In this document: piece by piece, positions 1 through 63,822 of the stretch
How positions within the stretch are numbered: position 1 is the stretch's first letter
Layout of the letters: every line of letters starts with the position of its first letter
Source of the DNA: Anarhynchus alexandrinus
Taxonomy: Eukaryota; Chordata; Aves; Charadriiformes; Charadriidae
DNA: 64,000 nucleotides
NCBI GenBank assembly: GCA_008711295.1
Contig: VUYV01000102.1
Coordinates: 585,912-649,911 of the forward strand
Direction: 5' to 3'
Notes under the pieces: model-generated
What the model was told of the DNA's origin: nothing
The model's input: only the letters and a program-made list of their open reading frames with translations
Database searches by the model: none
Position numbers and translations under genes: made by a program

Positions 1-1805
1 GGTGAGGGGGGAAAGTTGGGTTATGTCTTATTTCTTTTTAAACGATGGGAATTTGAGACCTTGGAAGTACTTATCCTTATTTGTTGAGGTGTGATAAAAG
101 CTTAACCCTTCTTGTCTTTTCGGCAGCAACAGAGTGACCTTTAAAAAACAGCTTGATCATGTTGTTAACTTCCAGATGCCGAATTCACAATTCCAGAGCA
201 TGATTTGAGCAAAACTACCTGCCATATATGTTATGTCTAGCATCAAAATTATTGATAGAGAATAAAGGCAACAATACCACATATTTAAATGGTAGAAACC
301 AGCAAATGTTTCTGCTTTTCTGAACAAGAAGCTGTTTTCACTTTCAGTGTACTTAGCGTATAGGAGATGTTGGGAAGATTATTGATTTCTTTTTTGGTTT
401 TTTTTAAATCAATCTTTAATGTAGAACTGTAAAAATAGGTGCATATGGCCAATCCATAGAATCATAGATTGGTTTGGGTTGGAAGGGACATTTAAAGGTC
501 ATCTAGTCCAACCCCTCCTGCAACGAGCAGGGACATCTTCAACTAGATCAGGTTGCTCAGAGCCCCATCCAACCTGGCCCTGAATGTTTCCAGAGATGGG
601 GCATCCACCACCTCTCTGGGCAACCTGTTCCAGTGTTTCATCACCCTTGTTGTGAAAAATTTCTTCCTTCTATCTGGTCTGAATCTACCCTCTTTTAGTT
701 TAAAACTATAACCTCTTGTACTATTGCTACAGGCCCTATTAAAAAGTCTGTCCCCATCTTTCTTATAAGCCCTCTTTAAGTGTTGGAATACTGCAGTAAG
801 GCTCCCTGGAGCCTTTTCTTCTTCAGGCTGAACAGCCCCAACTCTTTCAGCCTGTCTTCATAGGGGAGATGATCTGTCCCTCTGAGTTGATATAGCCCTT
901 CAAGCAAATACTGCTGGATATGGAGTATAGTTTATTTGCTGTATAAACTCATATAATACTTACTAGATGAAGTATGTTTTTACAAGAAGATAACATTGAA
1001 GATTTTTGCTAAATGTTAAAAAAAAAAATCTTAATCATACTCTTGGTAATTGTGTAGAAGGTTCTTCTAGGTGAAAGGAACTTCAGGTTAGTTGTTTCTT
1101 TTTTTGATGTTGTTTAATTGCCTGCAACCACTGTAAAGCCATCAGTGCTAGTTTCATTTAATTTGAGGAGGCTTTAAGTTTATGCTTGTATACTCTTTTT
1201 CGCTAGTCAGCTCTCTTTCTCCTCCTGGTAAAAAACACTCCTTATACAGTATTAAGTGTATATAGCCATAGCTTCTAACACTTCAGATTGATTAAAACAT
1301 GAGGCAGAATCCTTGAAACAGGAAAAATAAGATGACAGTAACTTGTGTTCCTTTTAGGTTTAAGCTCAGTTGAGAGACTCAAGCCTTTACGTGCACGTAC
1401 TTCAGCACCTTTCATTCTGTTAGAGTTGTGCACTCATTACATTAAAATTTGTCCAGAATGGTGGGATGGAAACAATGCAGCAATTGTTTAAACGCAAATA
1501 GTAGTTTTTGCAAATGGATTTGCAAATTTAGTCTTGGTTTTAAATTGATACAATGTGCTTACTTGTTTCTTTCCTAAGTCCTTTTTAAAAATGAGTTAGT
1601 GAATTTGTATAAACCAGAAAGATGGACACATTGCTCTTAGCTCATTGAAAATTTTAATGATTTCAAGTTGGTTTTATGACTTTCAGTTAAAGGTAGGGTG
1701 CTTAAGAAAGTTGGTATTTTTATTAATAAAAATGAAAAATTTCCTGGTTTGTATGCTAAAGGGTAATCAACTACATTTTCAATTTTTCTGTGCTTATGTT
1801 TTCAG
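1..1805 (+). other. TPP2: TPP2 intron upstream of window exon 1
   Basis: AT-rich intron sequence without a coding exon. The first bases, GGTGAGG, look like a 5' splice donor. It holds a CR1 fragment at 454-912; I see nothing else. Confidence 0.7.
454..912 (-). mobile_element. CR1 LINE 3' fragment
   Basis: It starts with the inverted CR1 3' end (ATAGAATCATAGATTGG, then GTTGGAAGGGACAT), followed by the conserved CTCTCTGGGCAACCTGTTCCAGTGT block and a GGCTGAACAGCCCCAACTC block. 5'-truncated, antisense to TPP2, about 460 bp, no open frame of note. Confidence 0.9.
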
Positions 1806-50372
<48,567 letters not shown>

Positions 50373-51103
50373 AAAACCAACAATTGTAAACTTAAAGTGA
50401 TTTTATATGGGGCAGGGTAGGAAAAGATAAGTTTGACTTTTTATTGGAACGCATGTTTTCATTACTGAATGCTGATTATTAAATTGTGTGTATTTATCAG
50501 TAAAGGCACCTGGGTACAGCTTAATACCTGTTAATCTAACTCCTGTCATCAGGGAGTTTCCTTATTGTGCATCCCATTGCTGGCAATGGATGTGCCAGAA
50601 CTGCCAACACCAAGGATTTGGAATTAGGCTGGAAAGGCTTACTGCATGCATGTTAGGTTCTTAACTGTTACTTTGAACTGCAAACCTGTAAAAGCTCTGT
50701 ATTTTTTACAGTAAACTGAATTTTAACTTGTTTGATCTTAATTTCAATTGTATGAAGGCCTTAAAGCTACTTCAAGAGTAGCTAAAATCTTATTTATTAG
50801 ACTAAAGTAATGGGACATCATTACCTGTATTGTTTGCAAGAGTTTACATTTAATTTTTTTTTAAGAAAAATTCAACCTCTCAAACTGTTACAATATGTAA
50901 CTCGGAATTGCTGATGCACAGGTGCTCTTGTAAATCTTCATTTTGGAGTGATTTCAGGCAAACTCAAAAATCCACGTGAAGTTGAGTATCAGGACAGGCT
51001 GATACATGTTTAAAAGTGCCAGACAGTTAAATCTTGATCAGGTAATGTAAAGCTATACATATATGTTTAATAATGTTAAAAATGTAAAACACGGCAGAAT
51101 AAA
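50373..51103 (+). promoter_or_regulatory. TPP2: TPP2 3' UTR with polyadenylation signals
   Basis: About 730 bp of AT-rich sequence from the TPP2 stop to a canonical AATAAA at 51098-51103. An earlier ATTAAA variant lies at 50478-50483 and another AATAAA at 51170-51175. Which is used cannot be decided from sequence. A - strand AATAAA (TTTATT at 50793-50798) falls inside, so METTL21C transcripts may end within this region. Confidence 0.6.
50793..50798 (-). promoter_or_regulatory. Candidate METTL21C polyadenylation signal
   Basis: AATAAA on the - strand, 763 bp beyond the METTL21C stop and inside the TPP2 3' UTR. A second - strand AATAAA is at 50440-50445. No - strand AATAAA was seen closer to the stop. 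Use is not proven. Confidence 0.35.
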
Positions 51104-51560
51104 CGTGCAACGTTGAAGATCAAAAAACACCATGTGCACTCTGATACTTTAAAAGATTCTTTTATAATTAATAAAAACAAATAATGAAGCTAAAAATTGT
51201 ATTGGTTTCTGGAAGAGTACATAAATGAAACTTGCTGAAAGAAAACACCTCACAAACAACAGAAGTTCAGTACAGCCCAGAAGATCAATGCTTTCTGTTA
51301 AAGCCTTTTTACTAACTATCGCTAATAACATTGTTCCTTCAGAGGAGTGAAATTGGTCTGTTTGAACAGGTCACGTGTATCAACTGGAGACAAATTGCTA
51401 TATCATTTGTCTTGCCAGGTTTTTCATAACTTGTAACGCAAAACTCAGATACAACTGCAACTGTACAAACGTAAATGCACAGAAGGTGCACAGTAATGCT
51501 GCAAAACATTCCAAACTGTAAGGTGCTGCCGTTAAATCAAAATTAGTAATAGTTTTCTCT

Positions 51561-55411
<3,851 letters not shown>

Positions 55412-55646
55412 GGCAAAAGAGCTGAAATGGAAGGGGAAAAATAACATTGTAAAAGCTTGGGGGCAGTCTCTTTGTGTGAGATATGACTGGAAGAAGACAG
55501 TGAGTAGTTTGGGTGGACTTTGGTTTGGGGTTGTTTCCAATGACGGGTTGAAGGGACAGGAAGCCATGATGAGAGTGGTGACATCCCCGCTCCACTGGGC
55601 ATTGCTGCGAGCACTTTCTGGTAATGTAATAATACTGTAAAAGCTT

Positions 55647-55703
55647 TTATTTTATCATGTTTATCATATTTATTATTTTATTTATTATTTATTTATTATT
55701 TAT
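55647..55703. repeat. (TTTA)n AT-rich low-complexity repeat
   Basis: Imperfect TTTATTATT units over about 57 bp. Confidence 0.8.
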
Positions 55704-56264
55704 GCAAAATCTTAGCATTATGTCACTAAATTGATACCAGTAATCAGTACCAGCTACTTGCATGGTACTCCTATCAGCTGAAGCAACAGCTGAGAAAAAT
55801 GAACTGTCTTTTAACATTCATGACTCTATCTGTTTAATTTACCGTTTCCCAAAGAACTCTGGACTTGGCATTCCTGTGATAAAACTGGTTAATCTGCTGC
55901 AGCCAGTGCTCTTGATTTTGTCTCCTTGTATATACAGTTGCCTTCTCTTCTCTGCCTTTTCCTGCAGAACAGCTAACTGAATTACCCTGAAATGTAGCGA
56001 ACTGCAGAGTATGCAGATTGGGGTCAGGAAACAATTGCAGTGAGAAGTTTGGATCGGTAAGCTTTTTTGGAGAGCTTAGTGTCTGTTGTGAATGACTGTG
56101 CGTCTTCAGGGTACAGGGCAGCACCCAACATCAGAAGGAACCGCTTGATACCAGCTAACAAGCAGCAAAAGCAGGAGTGGGGCTGGATCTAGACTTGCCT
56201 AGGGAGAAATATGCCAGTGAAACTTTTTGCTTAACTAGAGTTTTCTTTAGTGATGGCACCTGTG

Positions 56265-56310
56265 TGTGCGCGTGTGTGTATGTATATACACACATATATA
56301 TGTATAAAGA
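56265..56310. repeat. (TG)n/(TA)n simple repeat
   Basis: TGTGTGTGCGCGTGTGTGTA followed by alternating TATATACACACATATATA. Confidence 0.8.
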
Positions 56311-59023
56311 GAAAATGGTTCATAACTTGCTCTGGCCAGAGGCTATAAAAGTTCACCCTTCCCACATATCATGATGGCTGGAGAGTGCTATATTTTTATC
56401 CATGATTAACCTTAATTCTGTTCATTTTTGAGAATGCATATTGGTTTGCTCTCTCCGGCCACATACACTGCAGAGAAAGTGTTGTATAATTTGGGTTGCA
56501 TCATACTGCCAGAGGCTGTTCTAGATATCCTGGCCAGAAGGAGGAGAGGTTTGGCAGTGGCTGGGAGGTTCAGCAGTGCCTGCAGGTAGTTTTTTAAGGA
56601 GCAGCGTGACTGCTGACTTGTGTGGGTGGTTTATTTGCACACATGATGATGACACCATTGCAGTTTTACTGATACCTGATATATTCCTTATTGCTACTCT
56701 GTTTATTTACAAGGACAGGGTTTGTGTTCTAAAACTGCACTGCATTTGTTCAGTCATGGCAGTGATTTTTTTACTGTTTCAGAAAAGAGAGTGCTTTAAA
56801 GCAAACTGACTTCTGCAGATGTATTTTTTACTTTTTTTTTTTTCCTCAGAGGGCCTCCATCTATCTAGTAACAGGTTCAGCTATGCACCTTGTGTCTATA
56901 ATTGGAGCTGCAATGATGGTAGGTAAGAGACTGACGATAACGCTGCAGTTAGAGCATTCTCTGGCATATGAGTGAATGTATCCACGTTCACGTTTCACAC
57001 GTGAAAGCGTGCCTCCTTACAACAGCAATGGTTGCTATGCAATCTCGTGTAATCAAAAGTATATTTCCAGTCTTCAGCAATGCCTCTTTTTCGTATCTTG
57101 AGCTAGAATAAAACCTGGTCATGCTTTAATGTTTTAGGAAATTGCTGGGAAAATATATTAAGACTTGTGTAATTGGCAACGTGTGTAATGAAAAGAGAAG
57201 AATGTCAGAACTGGTGATAGCTACAGGCAGGAAATACTTACTTGAAGACCCAGTCTTCTGAACATTTCATGTTTAAATATGCAAAGCACTACATTTTCAA
57301 AGTTTGTTTTGGGCTTTTGGCTTTTTTTAAATTTGTTAAGGCTCTTGTAGCATGAGATCTGTACTACTTAAACAAAAGGCCAGCCTGAAATTACAAAGCA
57401 GGGGGAAACTTTGCATTGTCCAGTACCCTCTTATGTAAAAAAAAGAAAGGCTTGTTTAATGAGTAAACTGTTAAACTTCTCAGTTTGGGTAGAAAGTGAT
57501 CCTTTTTTCTTTGCTTAAGTAAGTTCTTACTGCAACAGGTCAAAATTTCAGTTGGCTGTGTATAGTAGTGAATCCCACAAAATAGCTTGGAAACAAGCTT
57601 AGTAAATATATATTTGTTGGTCCATTGTTAAGTACTTGCAGTAAATACAATTGAATCTCTGATCATGATATATATACACCCTGTTATCACTCATTCAGTA
57701 CAGACTGAATTCTAAATTAAATTAGGCATGTTACATTACGTTTTCAGAATAAGAATCGCTATGCTTTCTCCTGCTTTGTCCTTTGAGCTCCTCTGAAAGA
57801 GGAGTCTGCGTAAATATTTATAAAGGTCCTTTGTTGTTTTTATTAAATCCCTTCTTAAAATGATCAGGAGGTCTAAAAGGCACCTAGTGGCTACTCTGGT
57901 ACTGTGGTGAGGCTGCTGTGGTCCTTACGTCCATTAGTGGCCCGAGTTCTTAGATGGTAAACTGGGGGGATAAAGATAATGCCCTTTGCATTTGTGTGTC
58001 ACCTAACACTCTGGGCTGTGGTTGGTGGCTGAGGCGTCTAGATGCTATAATAATTTCTTTTCAAAGGTGTAGTTTTTGCAAAATAGAAAGGTAGTGTTGT
58101 TGGTTTGGTTTTTTATATAGCCTGCTGCCATAACTACTAATGATATATTTCATAAACTGAAGTAAAAAAGTAGGGCATTTTTTAGCTGCAAACTACAGGT
58201 CAGATTTAGTCTTACAATTGCAAGAATTCAAGTGTGTTAGCGTCTTGGCCTTAATGATTCACAGCTTTATTTAAACTGTACCTGAAGACTACAGACACAA
58301 ATGAGCATTGAGTAAGCTATTTGCAGATAGGTGGTGTTTGCATTATCACATACCCTATGTGTAATATGTTCGAGTGGCTGTTGTGCTTCTAGAATTGTAA
58401 ATACTGACACTTCTTACTATTTTGACATTTTTCTGATCCATATTTCACTGAAAATGGTATATCTCTAAAAGCATTTTGGTTTAATATCAGAATTATTGCA
58501 ACCAAAATCTGTTCCCTTTGAAAATGTTGTCTCTATCTGAATGTTGATTTCTTAGCGAAACGATCCTGAAGGGAAATCATCATCTAAATTCTGTGCTTTT
58601 CAAAGTTTTTAAACCTGTATTGACTTCATTAATAGTCTTAAACTGTTGTGAACAAAATTACTTACAAAATAAGATTTGATTTCTTCAGAACCTGAGGAAG
58701 AAAGAATAATTCACAAAATTATATCTATTTGACAATGCCACATAAAATTAACAAGGTAGTTAAACACTGAAGGGCAAACTGTAAGTTGATGATAAACCTT
58801 AAGGTAACAGTTTATGCCCTATAAGAATAAACTTTGTGCCTCTTAGACATCCAAAACCCATTGCTTGGAAAGAGCTTTTCAAATGTAGCTACAGGGCCAA
58901 AAAAAAAAAGTAGGTTAGTGAGCAGTACTGTGTCACTGGGTCTTCAGCTGTAAACACACCTTCGCTGAAATGTGTTTCTCTCACCTCTGCACAAAGTTAC
59001 ACAGCACAGTCTGGTTTAGTCTG

Positions 59024-59219
59024 AATCATAGAATGGTTTAGGTTGGAAGGGACCTTGAAGATCATCTGGTTCCAACCCCCCTGCCATGGGCAGGGACACC
59101 TCCCACTAGACCAGGTTGCCCAAGGCCACGTCCAGCCTGGCCTTGAACACCTCCAGGGATGGGGCCTCAACAACTTCTCTGGGCAACTTGTTCCAGTGCC
59201 TTACCATCCTCACAGTGAA
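59024..59219 (-). mobile_element. Short CR1 LINE 3' fragment
   Basis: AATCATAGAATGGTTTAGGT, GGAAGGGACCTTGAAGATCA, CCTGCCATGGGCAGGGACAC and CTCTGGGCAACTTGTTCCAG: the inverted CR1 3' end, about 196 bp and only mildly diverged, so one of the younger copies here. Confidence 0.93.
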
Positions 59220-59333
59220 TTATTGGGGCAAAAGCCGGTTCCATTTGCTCACATGGCAAATGTAGTTGCGATGTGTTCTTTGCAAGATAGGGCTTGGCTA
59301 TACGTTCATACCATGCACAGACATCTGTATTTC

Positions 59334-60036
59334 TTAGAGCTCATGCAATTTTCTCATGTGCTCCTGCACTAAATTAAAAAAAAAAGGTATTATAAAAAGA
59401 TGGATATAAATGCTAAGAAATAAAGGAAATGTCAGTGCTAGGAACATCACTATAGTAAACTTAGATGATATTTGAGTCCACAAGGCAAATGCATCCAAAT
59501 ACTGCAAACCAGCCACGATAGCCACTCCTTGCAAAGCAGCAGAGGTTAGGTAAGCTGGGTTTCGCTGGCGAACACACCTGACCTGAAATATAAGAATTCA
59601 GACAAGCGTATTCCTTTGTTAGTTAGCGGAGAACACAAAAGCACACGAGAGGAGGTTAGCCGGACAGCTGTGTGGGTACCTGCTGTGCCAGAGGGTGCTG
59701 GAAGTTCCCTGTGGGCGGATGCACGCTCCAGAGGTTTTTATACAGCCGTGCCACCTGGAAGGAGTAACACTCTGCGCCGACCAGTGGGATCGCAGGCTAT
59801 TTCGGGTAACATTACCCGGCAGCGCTCGAAGAACTTACTGTGTTACACTGAACTCTTCCACATTTGCCGTACAAAACGAAAACGCTCTGGGGCTGTGAAG
59901 TCCCAAGCATGCCAACCTTCAGAAATAACATCTCAGCTTCCTCCAACCTCTTCTTCCGTTTTTGCAGATTACCTGTTCCCTGCCTTCGCCTTACGGTCTG
60001 CGGTGCGCACCCAAACAAGCAGCTCACCGTGGGCAA
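59334..60036 (-). other. Possible two-exon reading frame, unidentified
   Basis: On the - strand, an ATG at 60036 opens a frame to a good donor (ACA|GTAAGT, after ~59838). An acceptor-like TTATATTTCAG near 59583 then continues in phase to a TAA at 59334. The second part, with segments such as VRCVRQRNPAYLTSAALQG and TIVMFLALTFPLFLSIYIH, would have one or two hydrophobic helices. I do not recognise a family. It may be chance in T-rich sequence. Confidence 0.15.
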
Positions 60037-60240
60037 ACTGGCGCGTAAATAACGTGTGCGGCCACCTGGCAGGAGCCCAAAGGCAAAGAAAAGTTCACGG
60101 AGCTCCTACTGCCAGGAAAAGGTCAAGTCTTCCTTGCCCCGCTCAGCCTCCGGCTGGGGAAGCTCTGGGTACCCTCCCCTGCCCCGAGCCACGGGCAGTA
60201 TGGGGAAATAACAGCTTTAGTGCAGGTCGTGACCATCAGA
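59625..60240. promoter_or_regulatory. CpG-enriched patch
   Basis: About 600 bp visibly richer in G+C and CpG (roughly 30 CpG by eye) than the AT-rich surroundings. It has an open + strand frame of 234 codons (59616-60320) that resembles no protein I know and is probably a by-product of composition. It could be a promoter or exon region of an unannotated transcript, or a decayed GC-rich repeat. Confidence 0.3.
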
Positions 60241-60320
60241 AATATTTTACCTACCAAAAGAAAGAGTGCAAACATGCAAATCACACTTCCATCAGAAGAT
60301 CTTGCAGTTGCCTGTTTTAA

Positions 60321-62136
60321 AACAGATGGATATTACGAGTGTTGGAGATAAACCAAGTATGTATTCCTTACACGTTTAAAGAATTTGAGAGTCGTATAAT
60401 GCGTTTACCACTTTGCTGCCTTTCTGCCCTCCCCTCTCCTTCTTGGGAAAGATTCTGTAGGAGGAAATTCAGCTAGAGGGTAGAGAACTTGGAAAGTCAT
60501 AAAGCTAGAAAAAAAAAAAAACCCAACTGGCTAATTAATGAACAACTGAAGGTTAGCGGTAGAAATAAGAAGGAGGTATTGGGAATGTAGTTTTTTAACT
60601 CAATTTATATGCATTTCCATCTTTGAATGAACAGTTTGTGAATTCAGGTAATGCTGTCTTGAAGAGAGTGGCAAAGCTAAAAATGAGCCTTTCTGTCACC
60701 ATGGCTGTGTATTTCTCACGTTAGCCGCTGCGTGTCTCTCGTGGTCACACCGAGTATAGGAGACTCTTGGCTGCCTCTCCAAATGCTCAGCAGTTACCAG
60801 TTTCTTTCCTCTGAAATTTGATAGTTAAGACACCTTTTCTTTTTTTTTTTTTATATATACTTGGGCTCTAGTGTTACGATATTAACTGTATTAAGTTGAT
60901 ATCGTAAACATTGCATTTCACAGACCCGCCTGACTTTACACGTAGTGCAAACGAGCCGTGCCGAGCTAGGTCAGGAGCTGTTATTAGAAAGAAAAAGGCA
61001 GATACGCTGCTGCTGGAATGACTGCCATACCTTTTTTAAAGACGTGGTCTTTTTAGCAGGCACGTTCCTGCTGTCATATTTGTTGTATTTGTCACCGGGG
61101 GTGAATGCAGTTCGGACCGGTGCTCCTGTTAAAGTTCTGTCCTAAGCTTTGGCAACGGGATTGATGCTGAGCATAAATAGTTTAGTTTGTTTTTTAAATC
61201 AAATCAGAGGAACTGGCCTACTCTATATTGTCTCTTGTGTAAGCCACTAAAAAGTATGATAACTAGGAACAGTTTTACAGCTTATTTATAAATCCATGTA
61301 GGTATGACTTAATTTCTTAAGTGTTAGTATCAGCAACGCTGATACTCTGAAATGTAGCTCTTGTTGACATATATTTACCATATAACTTCTATAAATGCTT
61401 CTTGTGCTGCCGTCTGTCTCCAAACACTTCTTGTGTAACACTGAAAATGAGTGTTGTCTGGAGGTGTAGCCGCATAGAACTAGAATTTCTCCAGCCTTCT
61501 GTGAAGAGGCAGGCTGAGGGGAGTACAGCACCTCAGTTCTACGTGTAAAAGGGCGATTTTCAGTTATTAACTCAACATCCAATTCCACAGAGCTCTGAAT
61601 TATTCTATTAGCTTTTCTCTTTCTGTAAACACTCATGGGAATTCGCCATCTAGACCGTTTGTGGAAGACAGAATGCAGCAGGCTGCCAAATGGGATGAAG
61701 GAAATCAAACCCTTCAAATATTTTTAGAATGCATTTCTTTTTAATGTGAGTTGTGTGGCTTGGGTTTTGGGGGTTTTAAGTCTGGTTATGAGACACCTAA
61801 CTGGTGGTGTGGGTCTTTTTCCTTTTTTAGTGTTACCAAACTACCAGGAAAACTGGGAAGAGTATTCTTCCTAACTCTGCCTCTCCCTGAACTCAGCAGT
61901 AGCATCCCCTTTAATGTACAGGCAGAATAGAACTATATTAGTTTTAATGGATTACAGAGTCATTCAAATTTAAAACATATTTAAAAGTTCCTCTGCTGTT
62001 AATAGTAACAAGTTCAGTGTAAAATGGAAGCTAGCTGTGAAATTAAAACCTTAATTAAAAGATCGTGAGAAGTAGGTATGAAAATGTTAAGGTCTTCTCT
62101 GAACCCATGAGGAGCAAGAAGCCGCCCAGACTTGTG
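60321..62136. other. Region without recognised features
   Basis: AT-rich sequence with an A13 run (60510-60522) and a T13 run (60839-60852). A 143-codon open frame on the - strand (61717-61286) shows no recognisable domain. Nothing else supported. Confidence 0.5.
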
Positions 62137-62572
62137 CCAAAAGAAGACAGAGTTAAAGATAATTCTTATTGATGAAATTAACAGGCGCCAATCACCAGGA
62201 CCAGGCGGTAATTACCCAGAACTCTACCGTGAAATTCCCAGCCCCGAAGCAGAGTGTGGTACCTGCTGCTTACAGTAGACTTCGTACCAAAGCACGGGGA
62301 AGTGTACGAATGTGAGGAGAATTTCTCAGGGGGTCTTGGAGGGACGTAGGGAACNGTTAAAGCAGACGAGTTAAAGGTAATTCTTATCGATAAAATTAAC
62401 AGGCGCCAATCACCAGGACCAGGCGGTAATTACCCAGAACTCTACCGTGAAATTCCCAGCCCCGAAGCAGAGTGTGGTACCTGCTGCTTACAGTAGACTT
62501 CGTACCAAAGCACGGGGAAGTGTACGAATGTGAGGAGAATTTCTCAGGGGGTCTTGGAGGGACGTAGGGAAC
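62137..62572 (+). repeat. 218-bp tandem duplication with N at the junction
   Basis: 62137-62354 and 62355-62572 are copies at an offset of 218. About 180 bp from ATTAACAGG to GGGACGTAGGGAAC looks identical, while the first ~40 bp differ at several positions. Base 62355 is N. Confidence 0.9.
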
Positions 62573-63150
62573 AGCAGTCCAGTGAGTGACGTCTGCGCTA
62601 GGCAAACAGAGAGGAACGGTAGCGTTGGTGTTAGCTGATAAATAATAAGGCATAGTGTGGAAAAGGGAGAAGGTTCTGTATGTTCTTTGAAAGTGTCAAC
62701 AAGCGTGTAGTTCAGGGTCCTCCAGTGCGCGTGGGTTCCCACGAGCTTTTGATAAGGTCACTCACTAAAGACCCTTACAGAAATTAAGCTTTGCTGGGAT
62801 AAAAAGACAGAGTTATCTTTTGTTTTAATAACTTGTTACCAGCAAGGCGGCAATCAACGGTCAAGTTTACCATGTCTCGTGGGGAGCTGTGCCACTGAAA
62901 GCTAAGAGGAAAGGAAGAAAATAGCGTGATGACAATAAGGTAGAATTATTCAAGACAGTGAAAGCAAAAATAAGCTGAAGAATTCCAAAAGGATCTCTGA
63001 CACGTTATGAGAGGTGATAATATGATAAATGAAATTCGCTGCTGACAAGTATAATATAATACACAGGGACAGCCTCTAACTCCGTACCACCTAGGAAAGA
63101 GATCTCCATGGCACCAGAGACAGTGATATAGAAATATATTTGCAAACCGT
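62137..63150 (+). mobile_element. Ancient L3/CR1-like LINE reverse-transcriptase fragment
   Basis: Sense-oriented and frameshifted. Landmarks in order match the old amniote L3/CR1-like LINE: ATTAACAGGCGCCAATCACC (INRRQSPGPGG, compare SPGPDG), then CAGTGAGTGACGTCTGCGCT, AAGTGTCAACAAGCGTG (VNK), GCTTTTGATAAGGTCACTCA at 62744 (AFDKV), ATTCAAGACAGTGAAAGCAA, ATTCCAAAAGGATCTC near 62980 and GGAAAGAGATCTC at 63092. Many stops and indels: long inactive. A 218-bp stretch is present twice (see findings). Confidence 0.75.
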
Positions 63151-63182
63151 ATCAGTAATCAAAACCATAAAAGGACTGTTGC

Positions 63183-63240
63183 TTTACTGTAAGAAGAAAA
63201 AAAAAAGAAAAAAGAAAAAACAAACAAAAAAAAATAAAGA
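63183..63240. repeat. A-rich low-complexity tract
   Basis: AAGAAAAAAAAAAGAAAAAAG-type sequence about 30 bp after the old LINE fragment. Confidence 0.8.
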
Positions 63241-63822
63241 AGGAACAGTGTTTTTCCACTCTATGAATTCAGAGTTTGTCTCACACGTTCAGTGTGTGAC
63301 TCAAGTCTTCAGTTAAAACATTCAGGGTCTCAGAGCTCCTGCAGGATTTGCCGGAGGTCCTGGGTGGCCTGGTGATGGACCAAGAACGGCAGACTCCCAG
63401 TTCTAGAGCAGATTCTCCTCCTTATTGCTGTAGGCATCTGCTGGACTTTTCTGGATATGGAAAACATGTTTGCATTCTCCAAATAGCAGGGACTTCTTAG
63501 CTGCTGTCAGCAGCCAGCTAAATGTCTACAGCGTGATGCTGACAGGGCCTGTGCTGTTTGCACAAACAACTGCAAGGTGAAATTTGTTCCAGGTTAGCAT
63601 CTTCAATGGTTTGGGGTTCTTCTATTCCGTATGGCTGTGGGATGAAACCCCAGCTTGAAGTCACTAATACCCAAAAGTAATACTGGTGGCCTTCCTGGTT
63701 AGTGGCAGCTGAAGGTGTAGAGCAGTACCAAATATAATCCTCAAACCAAACCCGCTGCTTTCATTATTTTTAAGATGAGAAATCCTTTCTCCTTGGTACA
63801 GACCTTCTTTTGCTCACCTAGC
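63241..63822. other. Region without recognised features
   Basis: Mixed composition, no long open frame and no repeat that I can name. Confidence 0.5.

Larger units (their letters stand above)
55412..59022. other. Region upstream of METTL21C
   Basis: Should contain any 5' UTR exons and the promoter of METTL21C (- strand). I see an acceptor-like site at 55421-55423, an AT-rich repeat at 55647-55703, a TG/TA block near 56265-56310, and an exon-like segment at 56850-56922 on the + strand. No TATA box or CpG island could be assigned to METTL21C. Confidence 0.45.

Noticed and set aside
59616..60320. 234-codon + strand open frame as a gene
   Set aside because: No recognisable domain, no biased composition beyond the GC-rich patch, and no clear splice partners or homologue.
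61286..61717. 143-codon - strand open frame
   Set aside because: No family resemblance; it lies in low-GC sequence where frames of this size can occur by chance. No promoter or splice context supports it.
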